Shown: positions 18,499 through 27,554 of the stretch, in pieces
Layout: the number at the start of each line of letters is the position of its first letter
Position numbering within the stretch: the first letter of the stretch is position 1
Source: an uncultured Acidobacteriia bacterium
Lineage (GTDB): Bacteria > Acidobacteriota > Terriglobia > Bryobacterales > Bryobacteraceae
Assembly: GCA_903909435.1 (NCBI GenBank)
Contig: CAIVVT010000085.1
Span: 1 to 48,509 of the forward strand
DNA length: 48,509 nt
Reading direction: 5' to 3'
Notes under the pieces: generated by a model
What the model was told of the DNA's origin: nothing
Database searches by the model: none
What the model saw: the letters and a program-made list of their open reading frames with translations, nothing else
Program-made: the position numbers and the translations under genes

Positions 18499-20301
18499 AT
18501 GCAAGAAGCAAGAGTACCTTCAACAGGATTCATGCAAAATATCTTCGCGTTTGGAGCCGGCTTGTTGTTGCTGGCCGGCTTTGTGAGCAGCGCCAGCGCG
18601 GCCGACTACCAAAACCTGCCTGTGGTCAAACCCGTCGTGTCGTGCGACCAGCTGGCCAAGGCCGACCTGCGGCAGGCGGTAGACGTCCCGGTCACCATCA
18701 AATCGGCTACGGAGCTCGACACGGAGAAGGGTAAGTACTGCAAGGTATCGGGCACGATCGCGCCCGCGGTCGGTTTTGAGATCGATCTACCCATGGAACA
18801 CTGGACCCAGCGTTACGTGGAGGGCGGTTGCGGCGGCATGTGCGGCTCTGTGCGCGCCAACGTCGGCAATGCCGGCTCCTGCGTGCCGGCACTGAACGGC
18901 GAGTTCGTAGTGGCGGGCGACGACATGGGACACTCGGGCGGCATCGGTGGGCCCGGCGGCGGCGGTGCGATGGGCTCTTTCGGCGCAGATCCCGACGCGC
19001 GCATCGACTTCGCTTACCGCGCGAATCACGAGACAACGCTGGCCGCCAAGGCGCTGATCGCAATCTTCTACGGCCAGCCCCAGAAATACTCGTATTTCGT
19101 GGGCTGCTCGGATGGCGGCCGCGAGGCTCTGGCGGAAGCCGAGCGCTATCCGAACGACTTCGATGGCATCTCGGCCGGTGCGCCGGTGCTCCTCATCAAC
19201 CTGCACAATTCGTTCTTCCACGGGTGGGAAGGAGCCATCAACAAGCGGGCCGACGGCTCGCCCATCCTGCTCCGCAGCCGGATGAGCATGGTCCACGACG
19301 CAGTCCTGGCGCACTGCCCGACACTCTCGGGCGTCGAGGACGGTCTGCTGGAAAATCCGTTTGGCTGCAAATTCGATCCCGCATGGGTCCAGTGCAAAGC
19401 GGAGACGACAGAGACTTCGAAGTGCCTGACCGCCGAAGAAACAGCCGTATTGAAGAAGTACTACGAGGGCCCTTCCGATGCACGTGGACACTATTTCACG
19501 ATCAGCGGGTATGCCCTGGGTTCCGAACTGCAATGGGGACTGCCGAACAGCGCTACGGCCGCACAGCGCGGACCCGGCGGCGGCATGGCGAGTGGAAATA
19601 TCAAGTACCTCATGCTGCCCACCGTGCTCTCAGATGAGGAACTCGCCAGGTTCTCCTTTAGCGAGGAGTGGTTCAACAAGGTCAGCGAGCTGGGAGCGCC
19701 TCTGTACAACGCCGGAAACACCAACTTGCGCCCCTTCGAAGAGCATGGGGGCAAGCTGATCGTGTGGCACGGTCTGGCCGATGACTCTGTGCCGCCGGCC
19801 ATGTCGGTCGCCTTCTACCAGGGCGTGCAGAAGCAACTGGGCGACAAGCTGACCGACTCGTTCATGCGTCTATTCCTGATCCCCGGCGTCGGCCACTGCG
19901 GCGGTGGCGAAGGCTTTCCGCAGATCGATCTCCTGAGCCCGTTGATGGCCTGGACCGAGATGAAACAGGCTCCGCAGATGATTGTCGCTGGCAAGACGGC
20001 CAGCCGGCAGATGGGTCCTGGCGGACCGGGTGGCCCGGGCGGTGGACAGGCAAGCCGGCCGTACGCGCAGCCAGCTCAACTCACCATTGCCACGCGCCCG
20101 GTCTATCCGTACCCGTATGTTGCCAGGTACAAGGGCACGGGCGATACGACGGACGCTGCAAACTACGTGCCTGCCAAGGCGCCAGAGGCGTCGCCTTTGG
20201 TGTTTGACACCGAAGCGGCGAAGCTGATCGGCCCGGACAACCTGAAGTTCTATCACGTAGAGAACGGGCGCCTGGTTGCCGATCCGGCAGGCAAGCAATA
20301 G
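18499..20301 (+). CDS. tannase / feruloyl esterase family protein
   Basis: This 600-residue secreted esterase should cleave gallate or ferulate esters of plant polyphenols or hemicellulose. A signal peptide ends near SSASA. The family triad is visible: Ser204 in GCSDGGRE, an Asp in HGLADDSVPP (428/429) and His466 in GVGHCGGG. Paired cysteines are present around YVEGGCGGMCGS and in the lid (CPTLSG, FGCKF), as in tannases, where a disulphide joins the triad neighbours. Gly/Pro-rich inserts occur at about 150-160 and 507-520. GGAG at 18485-18488 supports the start. The enzyme pairs with the upstream alpha/beta hydrolase. Confidence 0.9.
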   Translation: MQEARVPSTGFMQNIFAFGAGLLLLAGFVSSASAADYQNLPVVKPVVSCDQLAKADLRQAVDVPVTIKSATELDTEKGKYCKVSGTIAPAVGFEIDLPMEHWTQRYVEGGCGGMCGSVRANVGNAGSCVPALNGEFVVAGDDMGHSGGIGGPGGGGAMGSFGADPDARIDFAYRANHETTLAAKALIAIFYGQPQKYSYFVGCSDGGREALAEAERYPNDFDGISAGAPVLLINLHNSFFHGWEGAINKRADGSPILLRSRMSMVHDAVLAHCPTLSGVEDGLLENPFGCKFDPAWVQCKAETTETSKCLTAEETAVLKKYYEGPSDARGHYFTISGYALGSELQWGLPNSATAAQRGPGGGMASGNIKYLMLPTVLSDEELARFSFSEEWFNKVSELGAPLYNAGNTNLRPFEEHGGKLIVWHGLADDSVPPAMSVAFYQGVQKQLGDKLTDSFMRLFLIPGVGHCGGGEGFPQIDLLSPLMAWTEMKQAPQMIVAGKTASRQMGPGGPGGPGGGQASRPYAQPAQLTIATRPVYPYPYVARYKGTGDTTDAANYVPAKAPEASPLVFDTEAAKLIGPDNLKFYHVENGRLVADPAGKQ

Positions 20302-20529
20302 CCCGGACGTCTTGATATAACGGCACAACGGTTGGGGCCATTGCAGCCAATGGCCTCATGCAACCACCCCAGGCCGACCGCCCATCCGGGGGCTTCAGCG
20401 GACGCTGCCCTGCTGAACCACTCTCTACGAAGGCGGCTTATTCCACCATCTTCCGGGCCAAGCGCAGCAAGCAGCCGCCGAATTTGCGACCGGCCAGCGA
20501 GTTGTACACTCACAGACTTGGGAGCACTC

Positions 20530-21660
20530 TTGAATCGACACTCATTCCTGCGGGGGGCAATCGGCTTCCTGGCCTCCTTCGCCGGGTTGTTTGCGGGTAG
20601 CGTCTGGCTCTTCTTGAGACGGGCCAAGTTCGGCGGCACTCCGGCGGAGGCGCGCCTGAAGCGCATCGGCGGATCGCCGAATTTCCGCGCTGGCGAGTTT
20701 CATAACCAGCTCTTCACGCCCACTTTGACAGGAGGATCGGCGGGTTGGAGGAACATGCTGAAGTTCGCCTCTAACCGCAATCCGCGACTCCGGCCCAAGG
20801 ACCGCATTCCCTCGGTTCGGCGGGACTTGCGGAGTCTGGCGCCAACAGACAATGTCCTGGTTTGGTTCGGCCATTCTTCGTATTTCATGCAGCTGGATGG
20901 CAGGCGGATTCTGGTTGACCCGGTGCTGAGCGGCAGGGCCTCGCCAGTGTCCTTTACCACGAAGGCCTTCGACGGGACCGATCCGTACACGGCTGCCGAC
21001 ATCCCTGACATCGATTTTCTCTTCATCACGCACGATCATTGGGATCACCTCGATTACGAGACGGTGACGAAGATCCGCCCGAGGGTGAAAAAGGTGATTT
21101 GTGGGCTCGGTGTCGGCGCACACCTGGAGCAATGGGGGTACGCGAGCGGCAGCATCGAGGAGGGCGACTGGGGCGACAGCATTGCGCTGGGCGACGGGTT
21201 CACTGCGCACGTTCTGCCCGCCCGGCATTTCTCCGGCAGAGGGCTGCGCCGGAACCTCACGCTGTGGGCCTCATTTGCACTGCGGACATCGAGCGGTTAC
21301 AAGATCTTCCTCGGTGGAGACGGCGGATACGGACCCCATTTCAAGGAGATCGGGAAACGGTTCGGCAGCTTCGATCTGGCGGTGCTCGAAAATGGGCAGT
21401 ACGACACGGCCTGGAAGTTCATCCACATGATGCCCGGCGAGACGCTGCAAGCCGCCCGGGACATCAACGCAGCCGTGATCATTCCGGTGCACAATTCCAA
21501 GTTCTGTATCTCCAATCACGACTGGGACGCGCCGCTTCGCAGCATCACCGCGATCGCTGACGAATTGCGGCCGCGCTTAATTACGCCGGTTATCGGCAGC
21601 GTGGTGCAGCTCGACAACCCGAAAGCCGAATCGTCGGATTGGTGGACGACTGTTACTTAA
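20530..21660 (+). CDS. membrane-anchored MBL-fold hydrolase (NAPE-PLD / UlaG-like)
   Basis: This 376-residue metallo-beta-lactamase-fold hydrolase has the zinc motif FITHDHWDHLDY (HxHxDH). Downstream metal ligands are plausible at PARHFSGRG, FLGGDGGYG and IPVHNSKF, as in the UlaG/NAPE-PLD branch (substrates can be phosphodiesters or lactones). An N-terminal hydrophobic segment (AIGFLASFAGLFAGSVWLFL) anchors it. The start is taken as TTG at 20530, since GGAG lies at 20521-20524 at proper spacing and no ATG fits. The open frame extends upstream without a ribosome site. It converges with the GH92 gene. Confidence 0.82.
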   Translation: MNRHSFLRGAIGFLASFAGLFAGSVWLFLRRAKFGGTPAEARLKRIGGSPNFRAGEFHNQLFTPTLTGGSAGWRNMLKFASNRNPRLRPKDRIPSVRRDLRSLAPTDNVLVWFGHSSYFMQLDGRRILVDPVLSGRASPVSFTTKAFDGTDPYTAADIPDIDFLFITHDHWDHLDYETVTKIRPRVKKVICGLGVGAHLEQWGYASGSIEEGDWGDSIALGDGFTAHVLPARHFSGRGLRRNLTLWASFALRTSSGYKIFLGGDGGYGPHFKEIGKRFGSFDLAVLENGQYDTAWKFIHMMPGETLQAARDINAAVIIPVHNSKFCISNHDWDAPLRSITAIADELRPRLITPVIGSVVQLDNPKAESSDWWTTVT

Positions 21661-21912
21661 GGGGCGGGCTGGTCGGAGCGCTTCAGGAGATTCTGCTGCG
21701 GCCACGAACGAACTGATTCGGTGCCATATCCCATTGAGCGCGCCGTTTCTGTTTGAAATTGTCACCACGTCGCCCAGGGCCGGACCGATGGTCAAACGGT
21801 TTTTCCCATCCGCTCCGACCGTGTGACCAACCTCCGCCGACTGCGCGGGCAGGCTGCGCCCGGCGCATCGCCGGCTTGATTGTAGCCGATGAGACCGGGA
21901 GCCAAGGATTGC

Positions 21913-24291
21913 TTACGGCTTTTCGTCGCTGAGCGACGGCGGAGCGTCCTCGGGCGCCGCGCCCCACCTCTCATTTGGCTTCGGTCCCACTTCCATCTTC
22001 AGACTCCCCCCGGCCGCGATGGAATGGAACGGAATCCAATTCTGCGTGTGCGGCTTGCCATTCAACTCCACGCGTTGGATGTAGGGCGCATGGTCACCCG
22101 CTCCCGCGGCTTCCAGTGTGAAGCTCTGGCCCGTGTAGGGCGGCTGTAGATGGAGGACCACCTTCGGGAACGAAGGCGCGACAAGTTCGTAGGCCAAACT
22201 CGCGGGGTCCACGCTGTATATGCCCAGCATGCTCAGCACAGCCCAGGATGACATCGCACCGGCATCGTCATTGCCGGGAATGCCGTCCGGCGCGCCGGTG
22301 TAGTTCTCCCGGAGCACGCGGCGAACGGCGCGCTGCGTCTTCCAGGGCTGGCCGGAGAAGTGGAACGCGAAGGGCGCTTGAAGGTCGCTTTCGTTGTAGG
22401 GGTTGTAATACTGCGCGTACCAACCTGGCTCGGGATAATTGAAGAACTCGGTCATCCGTAAGTTGAACAGCTCGCGGCCCACCGCCTTCACCACCCACCC
22501 CAGGTCCGCCGGAGCGAACGATTGATAGTGCCAGCCCGTTCCTTCGACAAATCCATGTCCATCCTGCGCGGGATTGAAGCCAGGCACCCACGTCCCATCG
22601 GCATTGCGCGGCCGGAAGAACCGGACCTCCGGATCGAACAGATTGCGGTAATAGAGCGCGCGATCGTAAAGCATCCTCGCGTCGCTGGTCTTGCCCAGCG
22701 CCTTGGCCAGACGGTAGAGCGACGCGTAGGCGAGCGCATACTCCTGAGTCTTCGAGACGGAGCCATACCCGGCTTTGTCGTCCGGGAGGAAGTGGAGCTT
22801 GTTGATCCAGTCGATCCCATCCTGGCCGACGTAAGGACGGCCAGGCGGCGGGGCTTCTGTAGCGTCCTTGAGCATGCCCTCCCAGGCCGTATCCATGTCG
22901 AAGCCGCGCAGCCCGTCGAGCCACGCCGTCGCCAGCGCGATGGTGAGCGGGCTCCCGACCATGTCGTTCGTGTACAAGTTGATCTGCGGCCAGCGGTCGA
23001 TCCAGCCTCCCTGTTGGTACATGAGGACGACGGATTGCGCCATGTCCTGCAGTCGCTGCGGCTCGATCAGTGCCAGCAGCGGCAGCTCGCTGCGGTAGAT
23101 ATCCCATCCGGAGTAGTTGGCGTAAACGTGGTGTCCGGCGGAGACAGTGTGGATCCTGCCGTCGAAACCCAGGTAGCGCCCGTCCACGTCTTCAAAGACC
23201 ATCGGCATCAGCAGGCTGTGGTAGAGCGCGGTGTAAAACACCTGGCGCTGCGTCGCTGAGCCGCCTTGAACTTCGATGGCGCCCAGTTCCCTGCTCCATG
23301 CCGCGGATGCCGCCTTTCGAACCGCCGCGAAATCCTTGGCTTCCGCCTCCGTATCCAGGTTCTTGCCGGCGCCTGCCACGTCCACGTAGGAGATGCCGAT
23401 TTTCGCCGTGATCGCCTGCTCGTGCGCTTCGGCGGCCCAACTGGCGTAGCCTCCCACCCAGGCATCGTGTCCGCTCTGCTCGGCCGCGCGGCTGCCTTCC
23501 ACGATCTTCCCCGGTCCGCCGTCGTGCTCGCCGGTCCACGTGCCGAACTTGAGAAAGGGCCGGTTGAACGTCATCACGAAGTAGACCTTGTAGGTTGGCT
23601 TGTTATTGCAGAACGCGTGGTCCTCCACGTAGCCCTCGATGCGCCGATCACCGACGAAACGCAATGAGGCAGCGGCGGTCGTGTTCAGCGTGTGGCTGAG
23701 GGGAAGGAGAATATTGGCGGGCTTTCCAGCCGGGAAAGTGAATCGGGCGACGCCGGTGTGGTCCGTGGCGCTGAGTTCCGCATGGATCCCCCATTGCAGC
23801 AGGTCCACCTGGTAGTAGCCCGGTTCCGCCGACTCCCTTTTATGGGAATAAGGCGACTGGAAATCTATCGCCTGTGTGACCACTGGTCCGGTCGTTGCGG
23901 AGAAGAAGACGTCCCCCTCGTTGGCGCAGCCCGCTCCGCTCATGTGGGTCATGCTGAAGCCTTTGATTCTGGTATGAATGTGGTGATAGCCAAACCCGTG
24001 GTCTTCCGTGTCCGGGCTGAGTTGCACCATCCCGAAAGGGGTCGTGGCGCCGGGGAAGTCGTCGATGCCGTCGTCTGGATCGCCCCCGGTGCCGATCAGA
24101 GGGTTCACGCTGGCAACCGGAGCTGACGCGCCCGCATCCCGCGACTGCGCGGTGCACAAGGCAAGAGGCAGCAACGCGGCCAGTGCGGTCCAGAGTGCTA
24201 GGGCAATCCAGTGGGCGGACATCGGCCGCCTGAGGCAAGTCGTCATCGGCTTCAGAGGGTATTGCATAGTGTTGACCCGGGATCCAGGCAC
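21913..24291 (-). CDS. glycoside hydrolase family 92 alpha-mannosidase, secreted
   Basis: This 792-residue enzyme belongs to the calcium-dependent GH92 exo-alpha-mannosidases, which trim alpha-mannosides from fungal or glycoprotein glycans. After a signal peptide (WIALALWTALAALLPLALC) it shows the family opening VNPLIGTGG with PGATTPFGMVQLSPDT. The catalytic domain follows with IYRSELPLLALIEP, YNPYNESDLQAPFAF and GNDDAGAMSSWAVLSMLG, where the acidic metal and catalytic sites lie. None of the possible starts (24291, 24267, 24246) has a clear ribosome site, and the signal peptide best fits the last two. Together with GH2 and tannase it suggests a scavenger of plant or fungal polymers. Confidence 0.9.
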   Translation of the reverse strand: MPGSRVNTMQYPLKPMTTCLRRPMSAHWIALALWTALAALLPLALCTAQSRDAGASAPVASVNPLIGTGGDPDDGIDDFPGATTPFGMVQLSPDTEDHGFGYHHIHTRIKGFSMTHMSGAGCANEGDVFFSATTGPVVTQAIDFQSPYSHKRESAEPGYYQVDLLQWGIHAELSATDHTGVARFTFPAGKPANILLPLSHTLNTTAAASLRFVGDRRIEGYVEDHAFCNNKPTYKVYFVMTFNRPFLKFGTWTGEHDGGPGKIVEGSRAAEQSGHDAWVGGYASWAAEAHEQAITAKIGISYVDVAGAGKNLDTEAEAKDFAAVRKAASAAWSRELGAIEVQGGSATQRQVFYTALYHSLLMPMVFEDVDGRYLGFDGRIHTVSAGHHVYANYSGWDIYRSELPLLALIEPQRLQDMAQSVVLMYQQGGWIDRWPQINLYTNDMVGSPLTIALATAWLDGLRGFDMDTAWEGMLKDATEAPPPGRPYVGQDGIDWINKLHFLPDDKAGYGSVSKTQEYALAYASLYRLAKALGKTSDARMLYDRALYYRNLFDPEVRFFRPRNADGTWVPGFNPAQDGHGFVEGTGWHYQSFAPADLGWVVKAVGRELFNLRMTEFFNYPEPGWYAQYYNPYNESDLQAPFAFHFSGQPWKTQRAVRRVLRENYTGAPDGIPGNDDAGAMSSWAVLSMLGIYSVDPASLAYELVAPSFPKVVLHLQPPYTGQSFTLEAAGAGDHAPYIQRVELNGKPHTQNWIPFHSIAAGGSLKMEVGPKPNERWGAAPEDAPPSLSDEKP

Positions 24292-24810
24292 GGCACGCTC
24301 AAACTCGGACTCCTGGCGTGAGTGGACCGTCCGCAGCAGCCATAGTCAGTTTATTCTCTTCCGTTTGGGGAGGGCCTTGCGGCGGGTTCCAGGTTTGTCA
24401 GGGTTTGCTTTTGCGCTCTTTGAGTTCCTCCCTATTCAGGTTGCGGGTTGCTTCGACCCGGTCTTAGATGATCCAGGGAGTTGCGCAGAAAATGTATGTA
24501 GGACTGACTAGGCCATGGACCGTGTACCCAGGAGGATCGCCATCAGTCGCAGGAGACCGGATACTCATCACCACCTCGCACTTCCTGCCCAATGCCTGGC
24601 GCCGGCTCGCGCGGAAACATCCCGAGAGCCGGAGATCTGCTCCTTCGCCACGCTCGGATCGTCCGATCCCGCTTCCGCAACGTCATGGGCTCAACCCGCC
24701 GCGACCAGCTTCAGCGCACTCGACGGGGATTACTGCCTCTAGTGAGACGCGCGGTACCCGGTGCTCGCCGCGTTGCGTTGGTGCCTGCCGGCTTACCTGC
24801 AGACGGGTGC
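24292..24810. other. intergenic stretch, no supported gene
   Basis: Half a kilobase lies upstream of the GH92 gene, with no recognisable coding frame or RNA. It is a candidate location for GH92 regulation. Confidence 0.45.
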
Positions 24811-25386
24811 CTAGGACGCCGCCGGCGGATTGCCTTGCAGCCCCAGTTCTTCGGCTCGCGCTTGCATCGCCGCGATACAGAAGGCGATGTGCTCGTCGAG
24901 GTCCACGCCCAACTCGCGCGCGCCTTCGACGATGTCCTCACGGTTTACGTTGCGCGCGAAGGCTTTGTCCTTCATCTTTCTGCGCACGCCTTTGACCTCG
25001 ACTTCGTGGATCGAGCGCCCCGGCTTCACGTAGCTGATGGCGGTCAGAAAACCGGCCAGTTCGTCGCACGCGTAAAGCGTCTTTTCGAGCGGCGACACGC
25101 GCGGCACGCCCGAGTAATTCGCATGGCTCAGGATGGCCTGCCGGATCTCTTGCTCCACGCCGCGCTCGGCGAGAATCGGTTCGCCTTTCATCGGGTGATC
25201 GGGCGAGTTGGGATGGATCTCCCAGTCGAAGTCGTGCAGCAGCGCGGTGACCGACCACTTGTTCTCGTCCGCGCCGAGTTTCCTGGCGTAGGCGACGACG
25301 CAGGTCTCCACCGCCAGAGCGTGACGCCGCAGCGCGTCGTTTTGGACGAATTCGCAAACGATCGCCCAAGCTTCTTCACGAGTCAT
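24811..25386 (-). CDS. HD domain protein (putative phosphohydrolase)
   Basis: This 191-residue cytoplasmic protein has an HD-fold metal site: His22 in RRHALAVE, the HD pair at 51-52 in TALLHDFDWE, and a third histidine near IHPNSPDHP. Bacterial relatives are described as HDIG-type hydrolases that act on nucleotides or phosphoesters. The C-terminal half contains a helix with DELAGFLTAISYVKPG and a Lys-rich segment. The start at 25386 is chosen because GAGG lies just upstream and the family fold starts there. It follows the epimerase gene on the same strand after 162 bases. Confidence 0.82.
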   Translation of the reverse strand: MTREEAWAIVCEFVQNDALRRHALAVETCVVAYARKLGADENKWSVTALLHDFDWEIHPNSPDHPMKGEPILAERGVEQEIRQAILSHANYSGVPRVSPLEKTLYACDELAGFLTAISYVKPGRSIHEVEVKGVRRKMKDKAFARNVNREDIVEGARELGVDLDEHIAFCIAAMQARAEELGLQGNPPAAS

Positions 25387-25548
25387 GTCCCTCAAGTTAG
25401 CACTTCGGGAAGGGCGGTTCCGGCTCCGGGGCCGGGCCCGGGCAAGTTCCTCACGCGAAATCACGGCAGCGCCCGGCGTGCCCTACGGCAAGCCCCCAAG
25501 TCGTTACCGTGCGCCTGCGAACCGCCAGCGCGCGGACGCCCCTTCGCT

Positions 25549-26277
25549 CTAAGGCTCCGCTCTCCAGCCGGCGTCCCAGTCCAGAGCCTCGATGGCTTTT
25601 TGGGAGCTGACAGCCCCATCGGTCTCAGCGACGTTGTAGATGCCAGGTTCACCCCGCGTGACGGCCAGTTCGGCGGCCTTGGCTGCCGCATCGACGTGCA
25701 CCGAACCCTGAGCTACCGGGTGATCGAAGCCGGTCCCAGGACCGTAAAAGAGCCCGTAGCGCAAGACAATCCCATCGAGCGGAGCTTCGATCACCTGGCG
25801 TTCGAGGCTCATCACGCCGGCGACGGTACCGCCGTAGACCGGATGCGTCAGTTCGAGCAGCGGGTCAGTTTCGACGTGGGGCGCGGGACCTTCCGCGTAG
25901 ATAAAGGCGATGCTTTGTGCGATCAGCCGCTTGGCGCCGGCCTCGACTGCGGCCGCGACAAGGTTGCGCGTGCCTTCGTCGCGGAGCCGCGCGTTGCGCT
26001 CCAGTGCATCGGCCATCCTGGAGGGCTCGAGCGCGTAGGGCAGGTCGGTGAGCTGATGGATTACGGCGTCCGGCCGGATGGCGGCTAGGAGCCGTTTCAA
26101 CCCGTCGGAATCGAAGACGTCGATCACGGCCGGTTCGACTCCCAACTGACGCAACAGCGGCTCCTTTTGCGCGGAGCGCGTCGCGCCGACGACCCGCCAG
26201 CCATTCGTCACAAGCAGCGGTGAGAGCCGGCGGCCGATTGCGCCCGAGGCGCCGGCCAGGAATATGGTCTTACTCAT
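25549..26277 (-). CDS. NAD(P)-dependent epimerase/dehydratase family protein
   Basis: This 242-residue extended-SDR protein binds NAD(P) through GASGAIGRRL (Gly-x-x-Gly-x-x-Gly near residues 9-15). A catalytic Tyr is likely in AFIYAEG, and RYGLFYGPG is the usual post-catalytic loop. It is short for an epimerase (normally 300 or more residues), so the substrate domain is trimmed, as in small atypical SDRs. GGAGGAG precedes the ATG at 26277 on the minus strand. The sugar or small-molecule substrate is unknown. The HD gene follows it. Confidence 0.83.
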   Translation of the reverse strand: MSKTIFLAGASGAIGRRLSPLLVTNGWRVVGATRSAQKEPLLRQLGVEPAVIDVFDSDGLKRLLAAIRPDAVIHQLTDLPYALEPSRMADALERNARLRDEGTRNLVAAAVEAGAKRLIAQSIAFIYAEGPAPHVETDPLLELTHPVYGGTVAGVMSLERQVIEAPLDGIVLRYGLFYGPGTGFDHPVAQGSVHVDAAAKAAELAVTRGEPGIYNVAETDGAVSSQKAIEALDWDAGWRAEP

Positions 26278-26495
26278 TGGAACGCTCCTCCATTGCGGTG
26301 TTGCGTGTGGTTGATTTGGCGGCCAGAGACTTCGCTCGGACGCCATCGGAAGTGGACCTTCGAGTGAGTTTTATCACACTTCGATCCGGGCGGTTCGGTC
26401 TCGCTCCGTCCTTCCTAGGGGCTGACAGGGCACCAGGCACAACAAATGACGTGAGAGCCCTTCCGCTAATTGACCAATCGCCCCAAAACCCAAAA

Positions 26496-26515
26496 CCGTA
26501 ACTTCTTACGGTTCT
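26496..26515. repeat. inverted repeat 1 (AACCGTAA / TTACGGTT)
   Basis: AACCGTAA (26496-26503) and TTACGGTT (26508-26515) enclose CTTC. The same arm recurs in the perfect palindrome at 26555-26578. The downstream sequence (TTGTTTTCAAGC versus TTGGTTTCAAGC) is also repeated, so the units are tandem copies about 61 bases apart. Confidence 0.8.
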
Positions 26516-26536
26516 TGTTTTCAAGCCGTTGATTCT

Positions 26537-26553
26537 AAATAGGTTATTTAGTA
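26537..26553. repeat. inverted repeat 2 (CTAAATA / TATTTAG)
   Basis: A perfect 7-bp inverted repeat around GGT lies between the two GTAA-type palindromes. It is AT-rich in an otherwise GC-rich sequence. Confidence 0.7.
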
Positions 26554-26554
26554 A

Positions 26555-26578
26555 AACCGTAAGATCTTACGGTTTTGG
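26555..26578. repeat. perfect 24-bp palindrome
   Basis: AAAACCGTAAGA is followed directly by its exact reverse complement. Such a perfect palindrome could bind a dimeric regulator or form a cruciform. It is part of a repeated unit, so a dispersed repeat element is equally possible. Confidence 0.8.
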
Positions 26579-26770
26579 TTTCAAGCGTCGAACCCGAGGT
26601 GTACATTTGCCGCCGGTTTTCGCGGGCACGAGTGAGGCGAGGCCGACCCGAATCCAAGTGACGTTGGCGGAGGTTGCTCTGATCCACTCCTGCCCGGAGG
26701 ACCGGCGAGGCTGTCGGCTAGGCTGACCCTGGGATGTTGGTGCTTCGCAGGTTCGCTCCCGAACGCCGCG

Positions 26771-26843
26771 CTAGGCCGGCTTCTTCAGCCGCCTGAACAA
26801 CGCGGTCCCCACGCGCACCAGCGTCGAGCCTGCTTCGATGGCG
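26771..26843 (-). pseudogene. duplicated 3' end of yggS
   Basis: These 73 bases match 27555-27627, the last 23 codons and stop of yggS, with four mismatches by eye. The copy encodes STLVRVGTALFRRLKKPA and a stop, against STLVRVGTALFGRRKKPA in the intact gene. It has no 5' part and lies 20 bases after the toxin gene stop. Confidence 0.85.
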
Positions 26844-26862
26844 GCCAGTCAGAGCAATCAGC

Positions 26863-27189
26863 CTACAACACCGCGACATCGACACGAACGATTTGACCGG
26901 TTTGCACGAAGTCCACGGCACTGGCAATGCGTGCTGCAACCCGCCGCAGGGTCGGCCAATGATTCGAGGACAGGATGACGAGTGCCAGTTTACGGCTGGT
27001 GAAGTTCTGCTGATCGCGCACATTCTGATCGCAGGTGAGGAGCACATCGAATTCCGCATTCTCAGCCACGTCGAGCAAAGCGCCATTCTCAAGCCCTTGC
27101 CATCCCAGTTCATCCGCCCGCACTACCTCCTGTCCTCGCAAGAAACGCGCAAGCGGTGCCGGGGTATTGGCGTCAAACAGGATCTTCAC
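26863..27189 (-). CDS. DUF5615 PIN-like toxin
   Basis: This 108-residue protein of the DUF5615 PIN-like group is the expected ribonuclease-type toxin of a DUF433/DUF5615 module. The acidic active-site pattern is visible: D6 in ILFDANTP, Asp/Glu in EVVRADELGW, and LLTCDQNVRDQQN, matching metal ligands of PIN folds. Its ATG overlaps the stop of the antitoxin gene by four bases (27186-27189). The pair has a plausible order, antitoxin first. Activity is inferred from the family. Confidence 0.85.
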   Translation of the reverse strand: MKILFDANTPAPLARFLRGQEVVRADELGWQGLENGALLDVAENAEFDVLLTCDQNVRDQQNFTSRKLALVILSSNHWPTLRRVAARIASAVDFVQTGQIVRVDVAVL

Positions 27190-27413
27190 GCAACCGCCGC
27201 AGACGATTCCAGGGAACTCTTGGCAAAAGCAAGCACCTCATGCACTTGTTCCCGGCTGACAGACGGGAACCACTCCAAGAACTCGTCTACGGTTGAGCCC
27301 CGATCAAGATGATCGAACAGCGCGGCCACTGGCAGTCTGGTGCCACGGAAGCACCACGTTCCGCCGAGCTTGCCTGGATTTCGGTCGACAGCGCCGCAAA
27401 GCGTCCAATCCAT
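27186..27413 (-). CDS. DUF433 antitoxin
   Basis: This 75-residue protein has the DUF433 pattern: NPGKLGGTWCFRGTRLPV, then ALFDHLDRGSTVDEFLEWFP and a C-terminal helix REQVHEVLAFAK. DUF433 proteins are small winged-helix-like antitoxins that pair with DUF5615 toxins. The gene directly precedes and overlaps the toxin gene. No strong ribosome site is seen at the ATG (27413), so expression may be weak or begin elsewhere. Confidence 0.85.
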   Translation of the reverse strand: MDWTLCGAVDRNPGKLGGTWCFRGTRLPVAALFDHLDRGSTVDEFLEWFPSVSREQVHEVLAFAKSSLESSAAVA

Positions 27414-27554
27414 AACAGCAGTTTATCGTTGAATTGGCTTGGGTTCATAGGCTCCCATTCGACCTGGAGGTGGGCACGTCCGGCGAATGGCGCCGCCGGG
27501 CAGCCGAGCTTTTGGGGTGACCGAACCAATCGAAGGTATCGCCGAAAACTTCAG

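Larger units (their letters stand above)
26278..26862. other. gene-free stretch with palindromes and a duplicated yggS end
   Basis: No intact gene lies here. It holds three inverted repeats (26496-26578) and a copy of the 3' end of the yggS gene (26771-26843). Both are listed separately. Confidence 0.6.

Noticed and set aside
24592..26088. 498-codon plus-strand frame across HD and epimerase genes
   Set aside because: It spans two well-supported minus-strand genes and the gap between them, with no domain.
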